Shown piece by piece: positions 1-8,572 of a DNA stretch of 64,000 nucleotides (its first letter is position 1; each line of letters begins with the position of its first letter). This DNA comes from an uncultured Tenacibaculum sp. GTDB lineage: Bacteria > Bacteroidota > Bacteroidia > Flavobacteriales > Flavobacteriaceae. The stretch is taken from NCBI RefSeq assembly GCF_947495995.1, contig NZ_CANMAX010000001.1, forward strand, positions 558,001 through 622,000. The letters are read 5' to 3'. The translations under genes and the position numbers were made by a program. The notes under the pieces were generated by a model. That model worked only from the letters and a program-made list of their open reading frames with translations, was not told where the DNA came from and did not search any database.

Positions 1-2
1 TG

Positions 3-365
3 TATAAATCAATGAAATATATTCCGCTTGCTATTATGGGCGGATTTACAGCTCAAGATGTTGCTATTGTTCATTTTTTTAACATTGCTGTCGGACACTT
101 AAATCACGCAAACATCAATTTAGATTATGGCTTTCTGAAGTATATTTTAAACAATCCAAAAATGCATATCTGGCATCATGTAAAAGAGTTGCCTGAAGAA
201 CGAAAAAATGGAGTAAACTTTGGAATTACATTAAGCATATGGGATTACATTTTCAAAACGAATTACATTCCACATTCTGGAAGAGATATAGAATTAGGTT
301 TTGAAGGTGATGATAAGTTTCCTAAAGATTTTGTCGGTCAAGAATTATATCCTTTAAAGAAATAG
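3..365 (+). CDS. Sterol desaturase / fatty acid hydroxylase family protein, C-terminal part (5' end outside window)
   Basis: Only the last ~120 codons are present. The frame stays open to the left edge, so the ATG at 12 is probably internal. The visible part contains two histidine clusters typical of this integral-membrane di-iron family: HLNHAN in the first third and MHIWHH near the middle. These ligands bind the two irons that hydroxylate or desaturate lipid substrates. The C-terminal tail is soluble and carries no further motif. The gene ends three bases before the convergent end of the Omp85-type gene. The substrate cannot be told from this fragment; carotenoid, sterol or fatty-acid hydroxylation are all possible. 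The family call is secure, the specificity is not. Confidence 0.75.
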   Translation, partial: YKSMKYIPLAIMGGFTAQDVAIVHFFNIAVGHLNHANINLDYGFLKYILNNPKMHIWHHVKELPEERKNGVNFGITLSIWDYIFKTNYIPHSGRDIELGFEGDDKFPKDFVGQELYPLKK

Positions 366-368
366 ACT

Positions 369-1631
369 TTAAAAATACTGCCCAATTCCGAAAACTAAAC
401 CGTTGGTATTATCTGTTAAACTAATTCCGTAGTCAATTCTAAAAACTGCGTTATAAATTCTTTTATTAATAAAACGAATTCCAACTCCAGAATAAGCGCG
501 TACATTCTCCGATTTCCAAAAGTCTGATATTCTTCCTCCAGGTTGTCTCCAAGTTCCAGCATCAACAAATGCATTTCCTTGAATAGTCAACCATTTCTTA
601 TCATAAAACGTATGTCTATATTCAGTGTTATAAACGATACTAGCCGTACCTCGATCTACTATAAATCCAACTCCTCTTAAGTTAATATTATTATCTAAAG
701 CAAACGGTGCAAAAGGAGAATCGTTATTAGAAGCAAAACCAATACGTAATCGGTTAGCCCAATTCCCTTTCTTCCCTACTCTATCGTAGTAAAAGAAATC
801 GTTCCAAGCGATTATAAACTTATCTTGAAAATCATTTTGAGATGTAACATACTGAAGATATAAAATGCTTTTAAACCCATCTAAATAATGAAAATAATAT
901 TCAAGATTTTCATATGTATACAAAAGCTTGTATAGTATTTTATTTACTTTCAAATCTCTTGGTACTTGCGGACTTGTAGCTCCGTTTAAATACTGATATT
1001 TCTCTTGGAAATAATTGAATCCAAAAGTTATTTGATGATTAAAATTGATTTGATATAATCCTAATAACTCCGTAGAAATATTATTATACAAGTAATTTGC
1101 AGTCTGATTATCAAAAAATAATGGTTCTTCACTTTTCCAATTCTGATGACTAAAACCTAGACCAAACTTCTTAGAAAATAAATTCGGAGCTCTAACATTA
1201 AACGCATAAGTATCGTGCCCATTATTTTGATAAAATCCACCAACAGCTATGTTTCTTCCTAGAAAATTATAATCATAAACACCTAATTTATATGCAAATC
1301 TATTGTTGGTTGTTGTCCAAAATGCTAGTTCTGGTAAAATTGTAGTACTTTCTTGAATATGAAATTCAATATCACATTTACCATTTTCTACATTAGTTTT
1401 CACATAAGCATGTCCTACTGCTGGTAATCTTTTTAAAATGGTAAGGTCTTGATTGAGTGTTTTTGTACTGTATGCTTCTCCTGCTTTTGTTTCTGTAATT
1501 GAAGCTAAGAAAGAAGCTCTTGTTTTTTTCATTCCTTTAAAAGTAACTGAACTAATAATAGTTCCGTCTTCTTGTGAAACAGCTAAAAAAACAAATTGAA
1601 ATAAGAATAGTATGGTTATTAATTTCTTCAT
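369..1631 (-). CDS. Small Omp85-family (BamA/TamA-like) outer-membrane protein
   Basis: 420 residues with a signal peptide ending near SQ (residue 20). A single POTRA-like region follows (about residues 25-95), with the pattern ISSVTFKGMKKTR and later LNQDLTILKRL. A beta-barrel of about 320 residues ends in the terminal aromatic GIGQYF expected of BAM substrates. BamA itself has five POTRA domains and about 800 residues, so this is a short accessory Omp85 protein, not the essential BamA. It lies 2 bp downstream of a lipoprotein gene that itself overlaps a GH113-like lipoprotein gene, so the three are probably co-transcribed. A role in assembling or exporting an envelope component with those partners is inferred. 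Family confidence is high, function unknown. Confidence 0.75.
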   Translation of the reverse strand: MKKLITILFLFQFVFLAVSQEDGTIISSVTFKGMKKTRASFLASITETKAGEAYSTKTLNQDLTILKRLPAVGHAYVKTNVENGKCDIEFHIQESTTILPELAFWTTTNNRFAYKLGVYDYNFLGRNIAVGGFYQNNGHDTYAFNVRAPNLFSKKFGLGFSHQNWKSEEPLFFDNQTANYLYNNISTELLGLYQINFNHQITFGFNYFQEKYQYLNGATSPQVPRDLKVNKILYKLLYTYENLEYYFHYLDGFKSILYLQYVTSQNDFQDKFIIAWNDFFYYDRVGKKGNWANRLRIGFASNNDSPFAPFALDNNINLRGVGFIVDRGTASIVYNTEYRHTFYDKKWLTIQGNAFVDAGTWRQPGGRISDFWKSENVRAYSGVGIRFINKRIYNAVFRIDYGISLTDNTNGLVFGIGQYF

Positions 1632-1633
1632 TA

Positions 1634-2371
1634 TTACTCTGCGGTAAAATTTGTGTAAGAGTAGCTATTTACCCAATTATCTAGACTTACTGCAAGTACT
1701 ATAAATTGATAATTGTTTGCTACTTCTAATTCGGGAGGTGTGTTTGTATTTATAGTTAAAACTACATTACTTGTATCATAATAACGGAAAAATTGATCGA
1801 AAGTATAAGTTCCTGAAATAAAATTATCATTTTCTTCAAGTAATACCTGAAAATAAATCGCATCAGTATTTCCTGTACTTGCTTGCCAAGTAAATTTAGG
1901 TGAAAGTGATGTAGAATTATCTATAGTAATATTTGAATTATAATCGGTTAGTTCAGACAAATGCTTTAAACGAATCGAGTTAGATTTATGTAACTTTCCA
2001 TTCGTCTGATAAGTTACAATTCCCCAAGCTTCATGTTGTTGTTCTCTTTTAAATGCACTCAATTTATTTCCAAAAACACCATTTATAGGTAAGTTTTTGA
2101 GTTTATAATTTGAGAAATCATCCGGATTAACATTTACATCATCCGTTTCATAATATCTAAAATCGAAACTTCCAGCTTCAGGAAAATAAAAAATCGATAC
2201 AGAATTAAAATCACGATCGCTTCCAGCGCAAGCTATAACTTCGTCAAGTTCTTTATTCGTATTTAGTTGTAAAAAATCACTTAAAATAGTTTCAGATACA
2301 TCTGATCCTTTTTCTTGATCGCTACAAGAAATGAATATCACTAGAACAAAAAGAAGCCATTTACTGTGCAT
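1634..2371 (-). CDS. Hypothetical lipoprotein in GH113-Omp85 cluster
   Basis: 245 residues. A hydrophobic N-terminus leads to a lipobox (VIFISC, Cys at residue 16), so the protein should be lipidated and anchored in an envelope membrane. The rest is beta-rich and resembles a pair of fibronectin-III-like sandwiches (for example the PKFTWQAS segment followed by IYFQVLLEE), but I see no catalytic motif and do not recognise a named family. The start codon lies inside the end of the upstream GH113-like gene (11 bp overlap), and the stop is 2 bp before the Omp85-like gene. This tight packing suggests co-translation with its neighbours. The function is unknown; an accessory or binding lipoprotein for the barrel or the hydrolase is inferred. 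Confidence 0.7.
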   Translation of the reverse strand: MHSKWLLFVLVIFISCSDQEKGSDVSETILSDFLQLNTNKELDEVIACAGSDRDFNSVSIFYFPEAGSFDFRYYETDDVNVNPDDFSNYKLKNLPINGVFGNKLSAFKREQQHEAWGIVTYQTNGKLHKSNSIRLKHLSELTDYNSNITIDNSTSLSPKFTWQASTGNTDAIYFQVLLEENDNFISGTYTFDQFFRYYDTSNVVLTINTNTPPELEVANNYQFIVLAVSLDNWVNSYSYTNFTAE

Positions 2372-3362
2372 ATAATTTTTGAATTAATTTTTCGGTAGGT
2401 TTGTTTTGAGGAGTAAATCGATTATTATCCTCTCCTCCAACCTTTTCATGATCGTGAAACCATTTCCATAAAAATCCACCAGCAAACCAATCTTCTTTCC
2501 AAAACTGATTATAAATTGCTTGTGTTGCGTTCTCTTGAGCTTTTAAATTTACTTCTCCAGAAACTCTGTGTGAACTCCATGGTTCTTTCCCTGTAAAATT
2601 GATACTTCTGTAGCCAAATTCAGTAAAAAGAATAGGTTTATCAAACTTATCGTGTATTTCTTTTATTGTGGCTTTATGAGGTTTCCATCCTTGTTCAAAA
2701 GCTTCCACCGATGGTGTTTTTTCTTCACTTAATGGGAAATATGCATCGACACCTATATAATCTAATTGATTCCAGAAAGGAACTCTCTTAAACTCATCCC
2801 AGTTTGCAGCATAAGTTAGTTTACCAGAATACACTTTTTTTATTTTTAGAATTAATGAGTTCCAATATTCTGGTCTATTCATTACAAACTTTTCTAACTC
2901 AGTTCCAATACAAAGAATATCTGCTTTAACTTCTTCGGCTGCTGCTGCATATTCTAAAATAAACTTACTGTAAGACGATTCTAAAAGTTTCCATTCATCT
3001 TCTGTTTTCATTTCAATATATCCAGTAAACTCTCCTCTCCAAACCCAAATTTGTGGTTTAATCATAAACTTAATTCCGAGTTTTTTAAAAGATTCTGCAT
3101 ATTGCTTTACACCTTTTTTAGTTTCTCCAAACCATTGTCGAGAAGAATTGTATCGCACTTCCGGAGATGCTAAATCTCTTATAAAGCCGAAAGGCATCAA
3201 TGAAACATAATTCGCTGATGCCTTTACAACTGGTGTTGTATGTTTGTCGTTTATAGCTTCCGAAGAAGCAACAAAACTTAATCCGTTTATTTTTCTTTTT
3301 TGACTATTACAAGAAGTAAATAATATCAAAAATGATAGCAAGAAAATTTGATTGAACTTCAT
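2361..3362 (-). CDS. Glycoside hydrolase family 113-like TIM-barrel lipoprotein
   Basis: 333 residues. The signal sequence ends in the lipobox LFTSC (Cys18), so this is a lipoprotein. The body resembles the GH113/GH-A clan TIM barrel. The GTELE segment carries a candidate acid/base Glu155, TEFGYRS carries a candidate nucleophile Glu248, and IKPQIWVWRG matches an early barrel strand. Members of GH113 cleave beta-1,4-mannan, but many bacteroidotal lipoprotein homologues have no tested substrate. The gene overlaps the downstream lipoprotein gene by 11 bp and sits 44 bp after an outer-membrane barrel gene, suggesting a four-gene leftward unit. No SusC/SusD pair is next to it, so this is not a classical polysaccharide utilisation locus. 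Confidence 0.72.
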   Translation of the reverse strand: MKFNQIFLLSFLILFTSCNSQKRKINGLSFVASSEAINDKHTTPVVKASANYVSLMPFGFIRDLASPEVRYNSSRQWFGETKKGVKQYAESFKKLGIKFMIKPQIWVWRGEFTGYIEMKTEDEWKLLESSYSKFILEYAAAAEEVKADILCIGTELEKFVMNRPEYWNSLILKIKKVYSGKLTYAANWDEFKRVPFWNQLDYIGVDAYFPLSEEKTPSVEAFEQGWKPHKATIKEIHDKFDKPILFTEFGYRSINFTGKEPWSSHRVSGEVNLKAQENATQAIYNQFWKEDWFAGGFLWKWFHDHEKVGGEDNNRFTPQNKPTEKLIQKLYAQ

Positions 3363-3406
3363 GCATTAAAAATAGCCATTAAATTGCATTTTATATAAAC
3401 CGGTAT

Positions 3407-4288
3407 TTAAAATAATGCTCTAATACCGAAACTATACGTTTCTCCTAAACCTTGAAAGTTAAAACCTCTTACAATGTTGCTATATAAAACTTCCAAGTTA
3501 ATTACATCTGTTAATTGGTATTTACCTCCAAATCCTAAAGAAGTATTGTCTTGCTCAAAATCACCAAAACGCTCTGAATGCTGAGCAAATGCTAATACTG
3601 TTGCTTTTTGAGTTGGGAAATAACTAATAAATGCTCCTGGAACTACTAAAAAAGTATTGTTTGCAAAACTTTGATCGTCACCAAAACCATATTCCGTATT
3701 TAACTCTGTAAATAATTGCCATTTTCCACTTGGAAATGTGTAATCGTAAAAGAATCTATTTTGAAAAGACCATGCTGTTTGATCTAAAAATCCTCCATCA
3801 GGATTACTTTCATCTCCACTTCCTAATAAAGGAATGTGAATAGCACTTTGAATAGAAAAGTTTCCTACGTTTTTAAAAGGTTGAATTTTTACTGCTGGTG
3901 CAATTGAAGAAAATCCTACTCTATTTGTTGGAGTATCTTCTAAACTGAATACAGAAAGTGCTTGTCTTCCTCCGAATGTATTTGAACGAAATTCAACAAT
4001 AGCTCCTACGTTAATTCTATTATTATCAGAAATACCTGTGAATACTTCCAAAGTAGATGTAAAAAAGTTTGATCTTGCTACATCACTCCCATCACTGTTA
4101 TTTGCTCCTGTTTGTTTTGTTTGAGTATATAACCCATTAAACCATTTAATGTCCCATTGACCTTTGTTTAATAGTTTAGACGGAGTAAAAACTTGTAGGT
4201 TGTTTTTCTCTTCTTCTTGACTGTCTTCTTGAGAAAACACAAGTGAATTAAATGTTAGTAGTGCTAAAAGAATTGATAATCGTTTCAT
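3407..4288 (-). CDS. Outer-membrane beta-barrel protein (putative transporter-like)
   Basis: 293 residues. A signal peptide ends at about residue 19 (FSQ), then comes a short acidic stretch (EDSQEEEK) and an amphipathic beta-strand series that ends in IRALF with a terminal Phe, typical of a BAM-assembled outer-membrane barrel. Patterns such as SAIHIPLLGSG and FFYDYTFPSGKWQLFTELNTEYGF fit a 12-14-strand barrel of the phenol-degradation/transporter superfamily, though I cannot name the ligand. The gene is first in the leftward envelope cluster and is divergent from the flavoprotein operon, sharing a 157-bp AT-rich promoter region. The function is unknown. Confidence 0.65.
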   Translation of the reverse strand: MKRLSILLALLTFNSLVFSQEDSQEEEKNNLQVFTPSKLLNKGQWDIKWFNGLYTQTKQTGANNSDGSDVARSNFFTSTLEVFTGISDNNRINVGAIVEFRSNTFGGRQALSVFSLEDTPTNRVGFSSIAPAVKIQPFKNVGNFSIQSAIHIPLLGSGDESNPDGGFLDQTAWSFQNRFFYDYTFPSGKWQLFTELNTEYGFGDDQSFANNTFLVVPGAFISYFPTQKATVLAFAQHSERFGDFEQDNTSLGFGGKYQLTDVINLEVLYSNIVRGFNFQGLGETYSFGIRALF

Positions 4289-4445
4289 AAATAGTTTTTT
4301 TTGATCTTACCCTCAGTCGGATAAAAAAACACTCCATTACATTAAATTTTAAACTCTTTTACTTATTTAAAACAATTCTAAATTTAGAACAATAGTAAAT
4401 TATTATCTTTTATACCGACAGAAGTTAAAGCAATTTTCAAAAATC

Positions 4446-5789
4446 ATGGAACACATCGTTATTATAGGTAATGGTATTTCTGGTGTTACAGCCGCTAGAC
4501 ATATCAGGAAGCTTTCTGACAAGAAGATTACCATTATCTCTTCAGAAACCGAACATTTTTTCTCAAGAACTGCACTTATGTATATCTACATGGGGCATAT
4601 GAAATTCGAAAACACCAAACCCTACGAAGATTGGTTTTGGAAAAAGAATCGAATCGAATTAAAAAAAGCACTAGTAGAGAGAATAGATTCTGAAAACAAA
4701 CAACTTGTGTTACAAGGTGGTTCTAATTTTTCTTATGATAAATTAATTTTAGCAACTGGTTCTAAACCAAATAAATTCGGTTGGCCTGGGCAAGATTTAG
4801 ATGGTGTTATGGGTATGTACCATAAACAAGATCTAGAAAATTTAGAAAAATATGCACCTAATAGTAAAGCTTGTAAAAGAGCTGTAATTGTTGGTGGTGG
4901 ACTTATTGGAATTGAATTAGCAGAAATGCTTCATAGTAGAAATATTCCTGTTACTTTTTTAGTACGTGAAGATAGCTTCTGGAATGGCGTACTTCCAGCC
5001 GAAGAATCAGAAATGATTAATCAAGAGATTCGAGATAATCATATCGATTTAAGATTAGGTGTAAACTTAAAAGAAATAAAAGCCGATAAAAACGGTAAAG
5101 TTAAGTCTATTGTTATTGCGGAAACGGGTGAAGAAATTGCTTGTAATGTTGTTGGATTAACCGCTGGTGTTTCCCCAAACATCAACTTTGTAAAAGAGTC
5201 TGCTATTGAAACTAATAGAGGAATTCTTGTAAATCGTTTTTTAGAAACTAGTGAAAAAGATGTTTATGCTATTGGTGATTGTGCTGAGCAAAGAGAGGCT
5301 ATAGAACAAAGAAGACCTATTGAAGCTGTTTGGTATACTGGTAGAATGATGGGTGAAACGGTAGCACAGACTATCTGTGGAAATAAAATTGAATATAAAC
5401 CAGGACATTGGTTTAACTCTGCAAAATTTGTAGATATAGAATACCAAACCTATGGTTGGGTTTGGGCAAAACCTAGAGAAAATGAAGCTCGCTTTTTCTG
5501 GAAAGATGCTACAGGTAAAAAAGCAATTCATTTAAATTACGATAGAGAAAGTCATGAATTCATTGGAATCAATACTTTCGGAATTCGACTTCGCCATGAG
5601 TTCTTCGATAAAGTTCTTACGAATAAGAAATCTGTTGAACATGTTTTAGAATACTTTAAGGATGCAAACTTCGATCCTGAATTCTTTAAACAACATGAAG
5701 AAGATATTGTTTCTAAGTTCAATAAAGAAAACGGAACAAATCTTAAAGTAAAAAAGAAAAGTTGGAAACGCATATTTAGTAAGGCATAA
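4446..5789 (+). CDS. NAD(P)/FAD-dependent oxidoreductase (pyridine nucleotide-disulfide oxidoreductase family)
   Basis: 447 residues with the two-dinucleotide-binding-fold plan. An N-terminal FAD motif GNGISG lies at 8-13, ATGS at 103-106, an NAD(P) motif GGGLIGIE at 150-157 and the second FAD motif AIGDCA at 275-280. The redox-active CxxxxC of glutathione-reductase types is absent, so it resembles NirB-N/rubredoxin-reductase-like electron-transfer flavoproteins. About 100 C-terminal residues after the second fold are unusual and basic at the end (KVKKKSWKRIFSK). The next gene, 8 bp away, is a membrane polyferredoxin. I infer that the pair forms an electron-transfer module passing electrons from NAD(P)H to the membrane Fe-S protein. 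The exact acceptor is unknown. Confidence 0.85.
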   Translation: MEHIVIIGNGISGVTAARHIRKLSDKKITIISSETEHFFSRTALMYIYMGHMKFENTKPYEDWFWKKNRIELKKALVERIDSENKQLVLQGGSNFSYDKLILATGSKPNKFGWPGQDLDGVMGMYHKQDLENLEKYAPNSKACKRAVIVGGGLIGIELAEMLHSRNIPVTFLVREDSFWNGVLPAEESEMINQEIRDNHIDLRLGVNLKEIKADKNGKVKSIVIAETGEEIACNVVGLTAGVSPNINFVKESAIETNRGILVNRFLETSEKDVYAIGDCAEQREAIEQRRPIEAVWYTGRMMGETVAQTICGNKIEYKPGHWFNSAKFVDIEYQTYGWVWAKPRENEARFFWKDATGKKAIHLNYDRESHEFIGINTFGIRLRHEFFDKVLTNKKSVEHVLEYFKDANFDPEFFKQHEEDIVSKFNKENGTNLKVKKKSWKRIFSKA

Positions 5790-5797
5790 AAAAATCA

Positions 5798-7411
5798 ATG
5801 AATACCATGAAAGTAATTAAAAATATAGGTTTAGTAATATCCCTTATTGGGTTTGCTATTTTCACAGCTAGCGTTTTTACTGGAACTAATAAAGTTTCAG
5901 AAGAAACATTTAACACTTGGGCTTCGCAAAAAGTAAAAAGTGAAGTGTTTGTTGAAAAAGCCAAAAAAGAAATTGTTGGTAAAGAGTTAAGTGCATATCA
6001 GTTATCTTCTAAAATTGTTGATATCGCTAAACAGTCTAATGAATTTCATAAGAGTCAAAAAGAAATCGCTTGGGATAAAATCATTTGGATTAAATGGAAC
6101 AAGACATATAAAGATTTTGTTTATCCTTTAGTTCGTGCATCTGCTACAGGTTGGGTTGTTCAAAACCAAGGATTATTTTTCTTCCTAACTTTCGGATTAG
6201 CAATTTTAGGTGGTTTACTATTCTTTGGAGCTGATTATAAATTATTAGGTCCTGCGGGAATAAAAAACAATGGTATTTTCCAGCACTCTGCTACTAACAG
6301 AGGAGTTTTAGGAATGATTGCTTTTGCTTACTTCGTTGGGTTTTACATGTTATTATACTTTTTTCCTAACTATTTAATAAACCCTATTTTATCTGTAAAT
6401 CCGATAAAACAAGCTTTAAACGGTAATGCTTCAGATCAGTGGTTCCTTTACGGATTTATGTATTGTTCTGTAATGACAGTGTTTGCCATTAGAATGTTTA
6501 TCAAATACAGGCATAATAATTATCAAATTGTAAGAACAGCTGTAGTATTATTTTTCCAAATCGCTTTTGCTTTCTTAATTCCAGAAATCCTTGTTGCATT
6601 TAACAAGCCTTGGTTCGATTTTAAAAATGCTTGGCCACTAAATTATACGTTCTTCTTCGATTGGAATATCAATAGTTTAATCGCTAATGGTAACCTTGGA
6701 ATCTTCATGTTAGTATGGGGAATCATATTAACTTTAATTATTGTTCCAGTAATGGTATACTTCTACGGAAAACGTTGGTATTGTTCTTGGGTTTGTGGTT
6801 GTGGTGGTTTAGCTGAAACTTTAGGAGATCCGTACAGACAATTATCTAGTAAATCTTTATTCTCTTGGAAAGTTGAGCGTTGGTTAATTCACGGAGTTTT
6901 AGTTTTTGCAACTGTAATGACAGCGTTAACATTATATACATACTTTGCTGAAATTGAAAGTTGGAAAGAAGTAGCATTTGGTTTATCTGCTTACGATATT
7001 CAAAGTTCATATGGATTCTTAATTGGTTCTATTTTCTCTGGAGTTATTGGTACAGGATTCTATCCAATTTTAGGAAACCGTGTTTGGTGTCGTTTTGGTT
7101 GTCCTTTAGCTGCTTACATGGGATTAGTACAACGTTTCAAATCTCGTTTCAGAATTACAACTAACGGTGGACAATGTATTTCTTGTGGTAACTGTTCTAC
7201 TTATTGTGAACAAGGTATCGATGTAAGATCTTATGCACAAAAAGGAGAAAATATAGTTCGTTCTAGTTGTGTTGGTTGTGGTGTATGTTCTGCCGTATGT
7301 CCTAGAGGAGTTTTAAAATTAGAAAACGGACCAGAAGATGGAAGAATCAACCCTACTCAAGTGTTATTAGGTAATGATGTTGATTTGATAAAATTAATGA
7401 ATGAAAAATAA
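5798..7411 (+). CDS. Membrane-bound 4Fe-4S polyferredoxin (NapH/NosR-like)
   Basis: 537 residues with about seven hydrophobic segments (near residues 10-30, 125-145, 170-190, 215-235, 245-270, 300-325, 362-385 and 405-425). NapH/NosR-type cysteine motifs follow the membrane region: YCSWVCGCGG at 328-337 and CRFGCP at 431-436. Two ferredoxin clusters come after them: C460-x2-C463-x2-C466-x3-C470 and C491-x2-C494-x2-C497-x3-C501-P. The second is canonical; the first has C-E instead of C-P. The family moves electrons across or along the cytoplasmic membrane. The start at 5798 follows the flavoprotein stop by 8 bp; an in-frame ATG at 5807 is an equally possible start. The physiological partner is unknown, but the upstream flavoprotein is the obvious electron donor. 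Confidence 0.85.
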   Translation: MNTMKVIKNIGLVISLIGFAIFTASVFTGTNKVSEETFNTWASQKVKSEVFVEKAKKEIVGKELSAYQLSSKIVDIAKQSNEFHKSQKEIAWDKIIWIKWNKTYKDFVYPLVRASATGWVVQNQGLFFFLTFGLAILGGLLFFGADYKLLGPAGIKNNGIFQHSATNRGVLGMIAFAYFVGFYMLLYFFPNYLINPILSVNPIKQALNGNASDQWFLYGFMYCSVMTVFAIRMFIKYRHNNYQIVRTAVVLFFQIAFAFLIPEILVAFNKPWFDFKNAWPLNYTFFFDWNINSLIANGNLGIFMLVWGIILTLIIVPVMVYFYGKRWYCSWVCGCGGLAETLGDPYRQLSSKSLFSWKVERWLIHGVLVFATVMTALTLYTYFAEIESWKEVAFGLSAYDIQSSYGFLIGSIFSGVIGTGFYPILGNRVWCRFGCPLAAYMGLVQRFKSRFRITTNGGQCISCGNCSTYCEQGIDVRSYAQKGENIVRSSCVGCGVCSAVCPRGVLKLENGPEDGRINPTQVLLGNDVDLIKLMNEK

Positions 7412-7877
7412 GTTCTTACTTTTCTTTTTATTGTTAAGCTTTTTAGGAATATCACAAAAAATATATCAAAAAAAGTATTATTCAGACGGTTCTATTAAAG
7501 AAGAAGGTTGGATGAAAGATAATTTACGTGATGCTTTTTGGAAGTTTTACCATCCGAATGGTCAAATAAAAGAAAAAGGACATTACAAAAAAGGTTTAAA
7601 ACATAAATATTGGTATTTTTACCGCGATAATGCTTCTAAAATTAAAGAAGGTCATTTCTTAAATGGCAAGCAAAACAAATGGTGGCTTTACTATAATGAT
7701 AAAGGTGCTGTAGTACATAAATGCCAGTTGAAAAATGACATCAAAAACGGATATTGTTTAATTTATCGTGAAAGTAAATTGATAAAAGCTTCTAAATTTG
7801 TGGACGGAAAAAAAATAAAGGAATGGTCGGATTTCTCTTCTTTTAAAAGAGAAAATAATCTTAATGATTTAAAATAA
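7401..7877 (+). CDS. YwqK/MORN-repeat-like secreted protein
   Basis: 158 residues with a signal peptide of about 18 residues ending at GISQ. It contains about five imperfect ~23-residue repeats of the form G-x-I-K-E-x-G-(H/W)-x-x-x-x-x-x-G-x-W-x-x-Y-(H/Y), for example GQIKEKGHYKKG and KIKEGHFLNGKQNKWWLYY. This is the MORN-2/YwqK pattern found widely in Bacteroidota envelope proteins. These repeats form beta-hairpin sheets and probably bind partners; no catalysis is known. The start codon overlaps the end of the polyferredoxin gene by 11 bp and the stop shares one base with the next glycosyltransferase, so it is translationally linked. The role is unknown. It is too short and lacks the toxin or antitoxin features sometimes ascribed to YwqK. 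Confidence 0.75.
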   Translation: MKNKFLLFFLLLSFLGISQKIYQKKYYSDGSIKEEGWMKDNLRDAFWKFYHPNGQIKEKGHYKKGLKHKYWYFYRDNASKIKEGHFLNGKQNKWWLYYNDKGAVVHKCQLKNDIKNGYCLIYRESKLIKASKFVDGKKIKEWSDFSSFKRENNLNDLK

Positions 7878-8572
7878 TGAAGCAGCCTTTAATTAGAGTA
7901 ATTATTCCTGCATACAACGAACAAGATTCAATAGCAAAAGTAATTCAAGATATACCCGAAATTGTAGCAGAAGTAATTGTTGTTAACAACAATTCTTCTG
8001 ATGCAACGGTAGAAAATGCAACAAAAGCTGGTGCAACTGTTTTAACCGAAAATAGAAAAGGTTATGGTTATGCTTGTTTAAAAGGAATAAACCATATTAT
8101 TTCCAATAATTTAAGCACAGACATCGTTGTATTTCTAGATGGTGATTATTCAGATTACCCAGAGCAACTTACAGAAATTGTTGCGCCAATTACGAATAAG
8201 AATATTGATTTTGTAATTGGTTCTAGAGTTAAACGACTACGTGAAAGTGGATCGATGACTCCACAACAAGTTTTTGGTAATTGGTTAGCTACATTTCTAA
8301 TGAAAGTATTTTTTAATGCAAAATTTACCGATTTAGGTCCATTTAGAGCTATTAAGTTTGATAAACTTCTAGAATTAGAAATGGAAGACAAAACTTATGG
8401 TTGGACAGTAGAAATGCAATTAAAAGCAATTAAAAGGAAATATTCTTATACAGAAGTTCCTGTTAAATATAGAAATAGAATTGGCGTATCAAAAGTTTCA
8501 GGTACGATAAAAGGAACTATATTAGCAGGCGTAAAAATATTAAGTTGGATCTTTAAATATAGTTTTAAGTAA
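7877..8572 (+). CDS. Glycosyltransferase family 2, dolichyl-phosphate-mannose-synthase-like
   Basis: 231 residues. The GT-A fold starts with VIIPAYNEQDS (9-18), then VVNNNSSD, and the metal-binding LDGD at 87-90 followed by YSDYPEQL. GSRVKR and the TDLGPFRAI segment are typical of the DPM1/polyprenyl-phosphate hexose synthase branch. No C-terminal membrane helices are present, so it is a soluble or peripheral enzyme that would charge polyprenyl phosphate with a hexose from a nucleotide sugar. Start and stop overlap both neighbours by one base (TAATG junctions). With the GT-C type gene two positions downstream, which normally uses a polyprenyl-phosphate sugar, the product could be the donor for that enzyme. 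That link is inferred. Confidence 0.85.
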   Translation: MKQPLIRVIIPAYNEQDSIAKVIQDIPEIVAEVIVVNNNSSDATVENATKAGATVLTENRKGYGYACLKGINHIISNNLSTDIVVFLDGDYSDYPEQLTEIVAPITNKNIDFVIGSRVKRLRESGSMTPQQVFGNWLATFLMKVFFNAKFTDLGPFRAIKFDKLLELEMEDKTYGWTVEMQLKAIKRKYSYTEVPVKYRNRIGVSKVSGTIKGTILAGVKILSWIFKYSFK

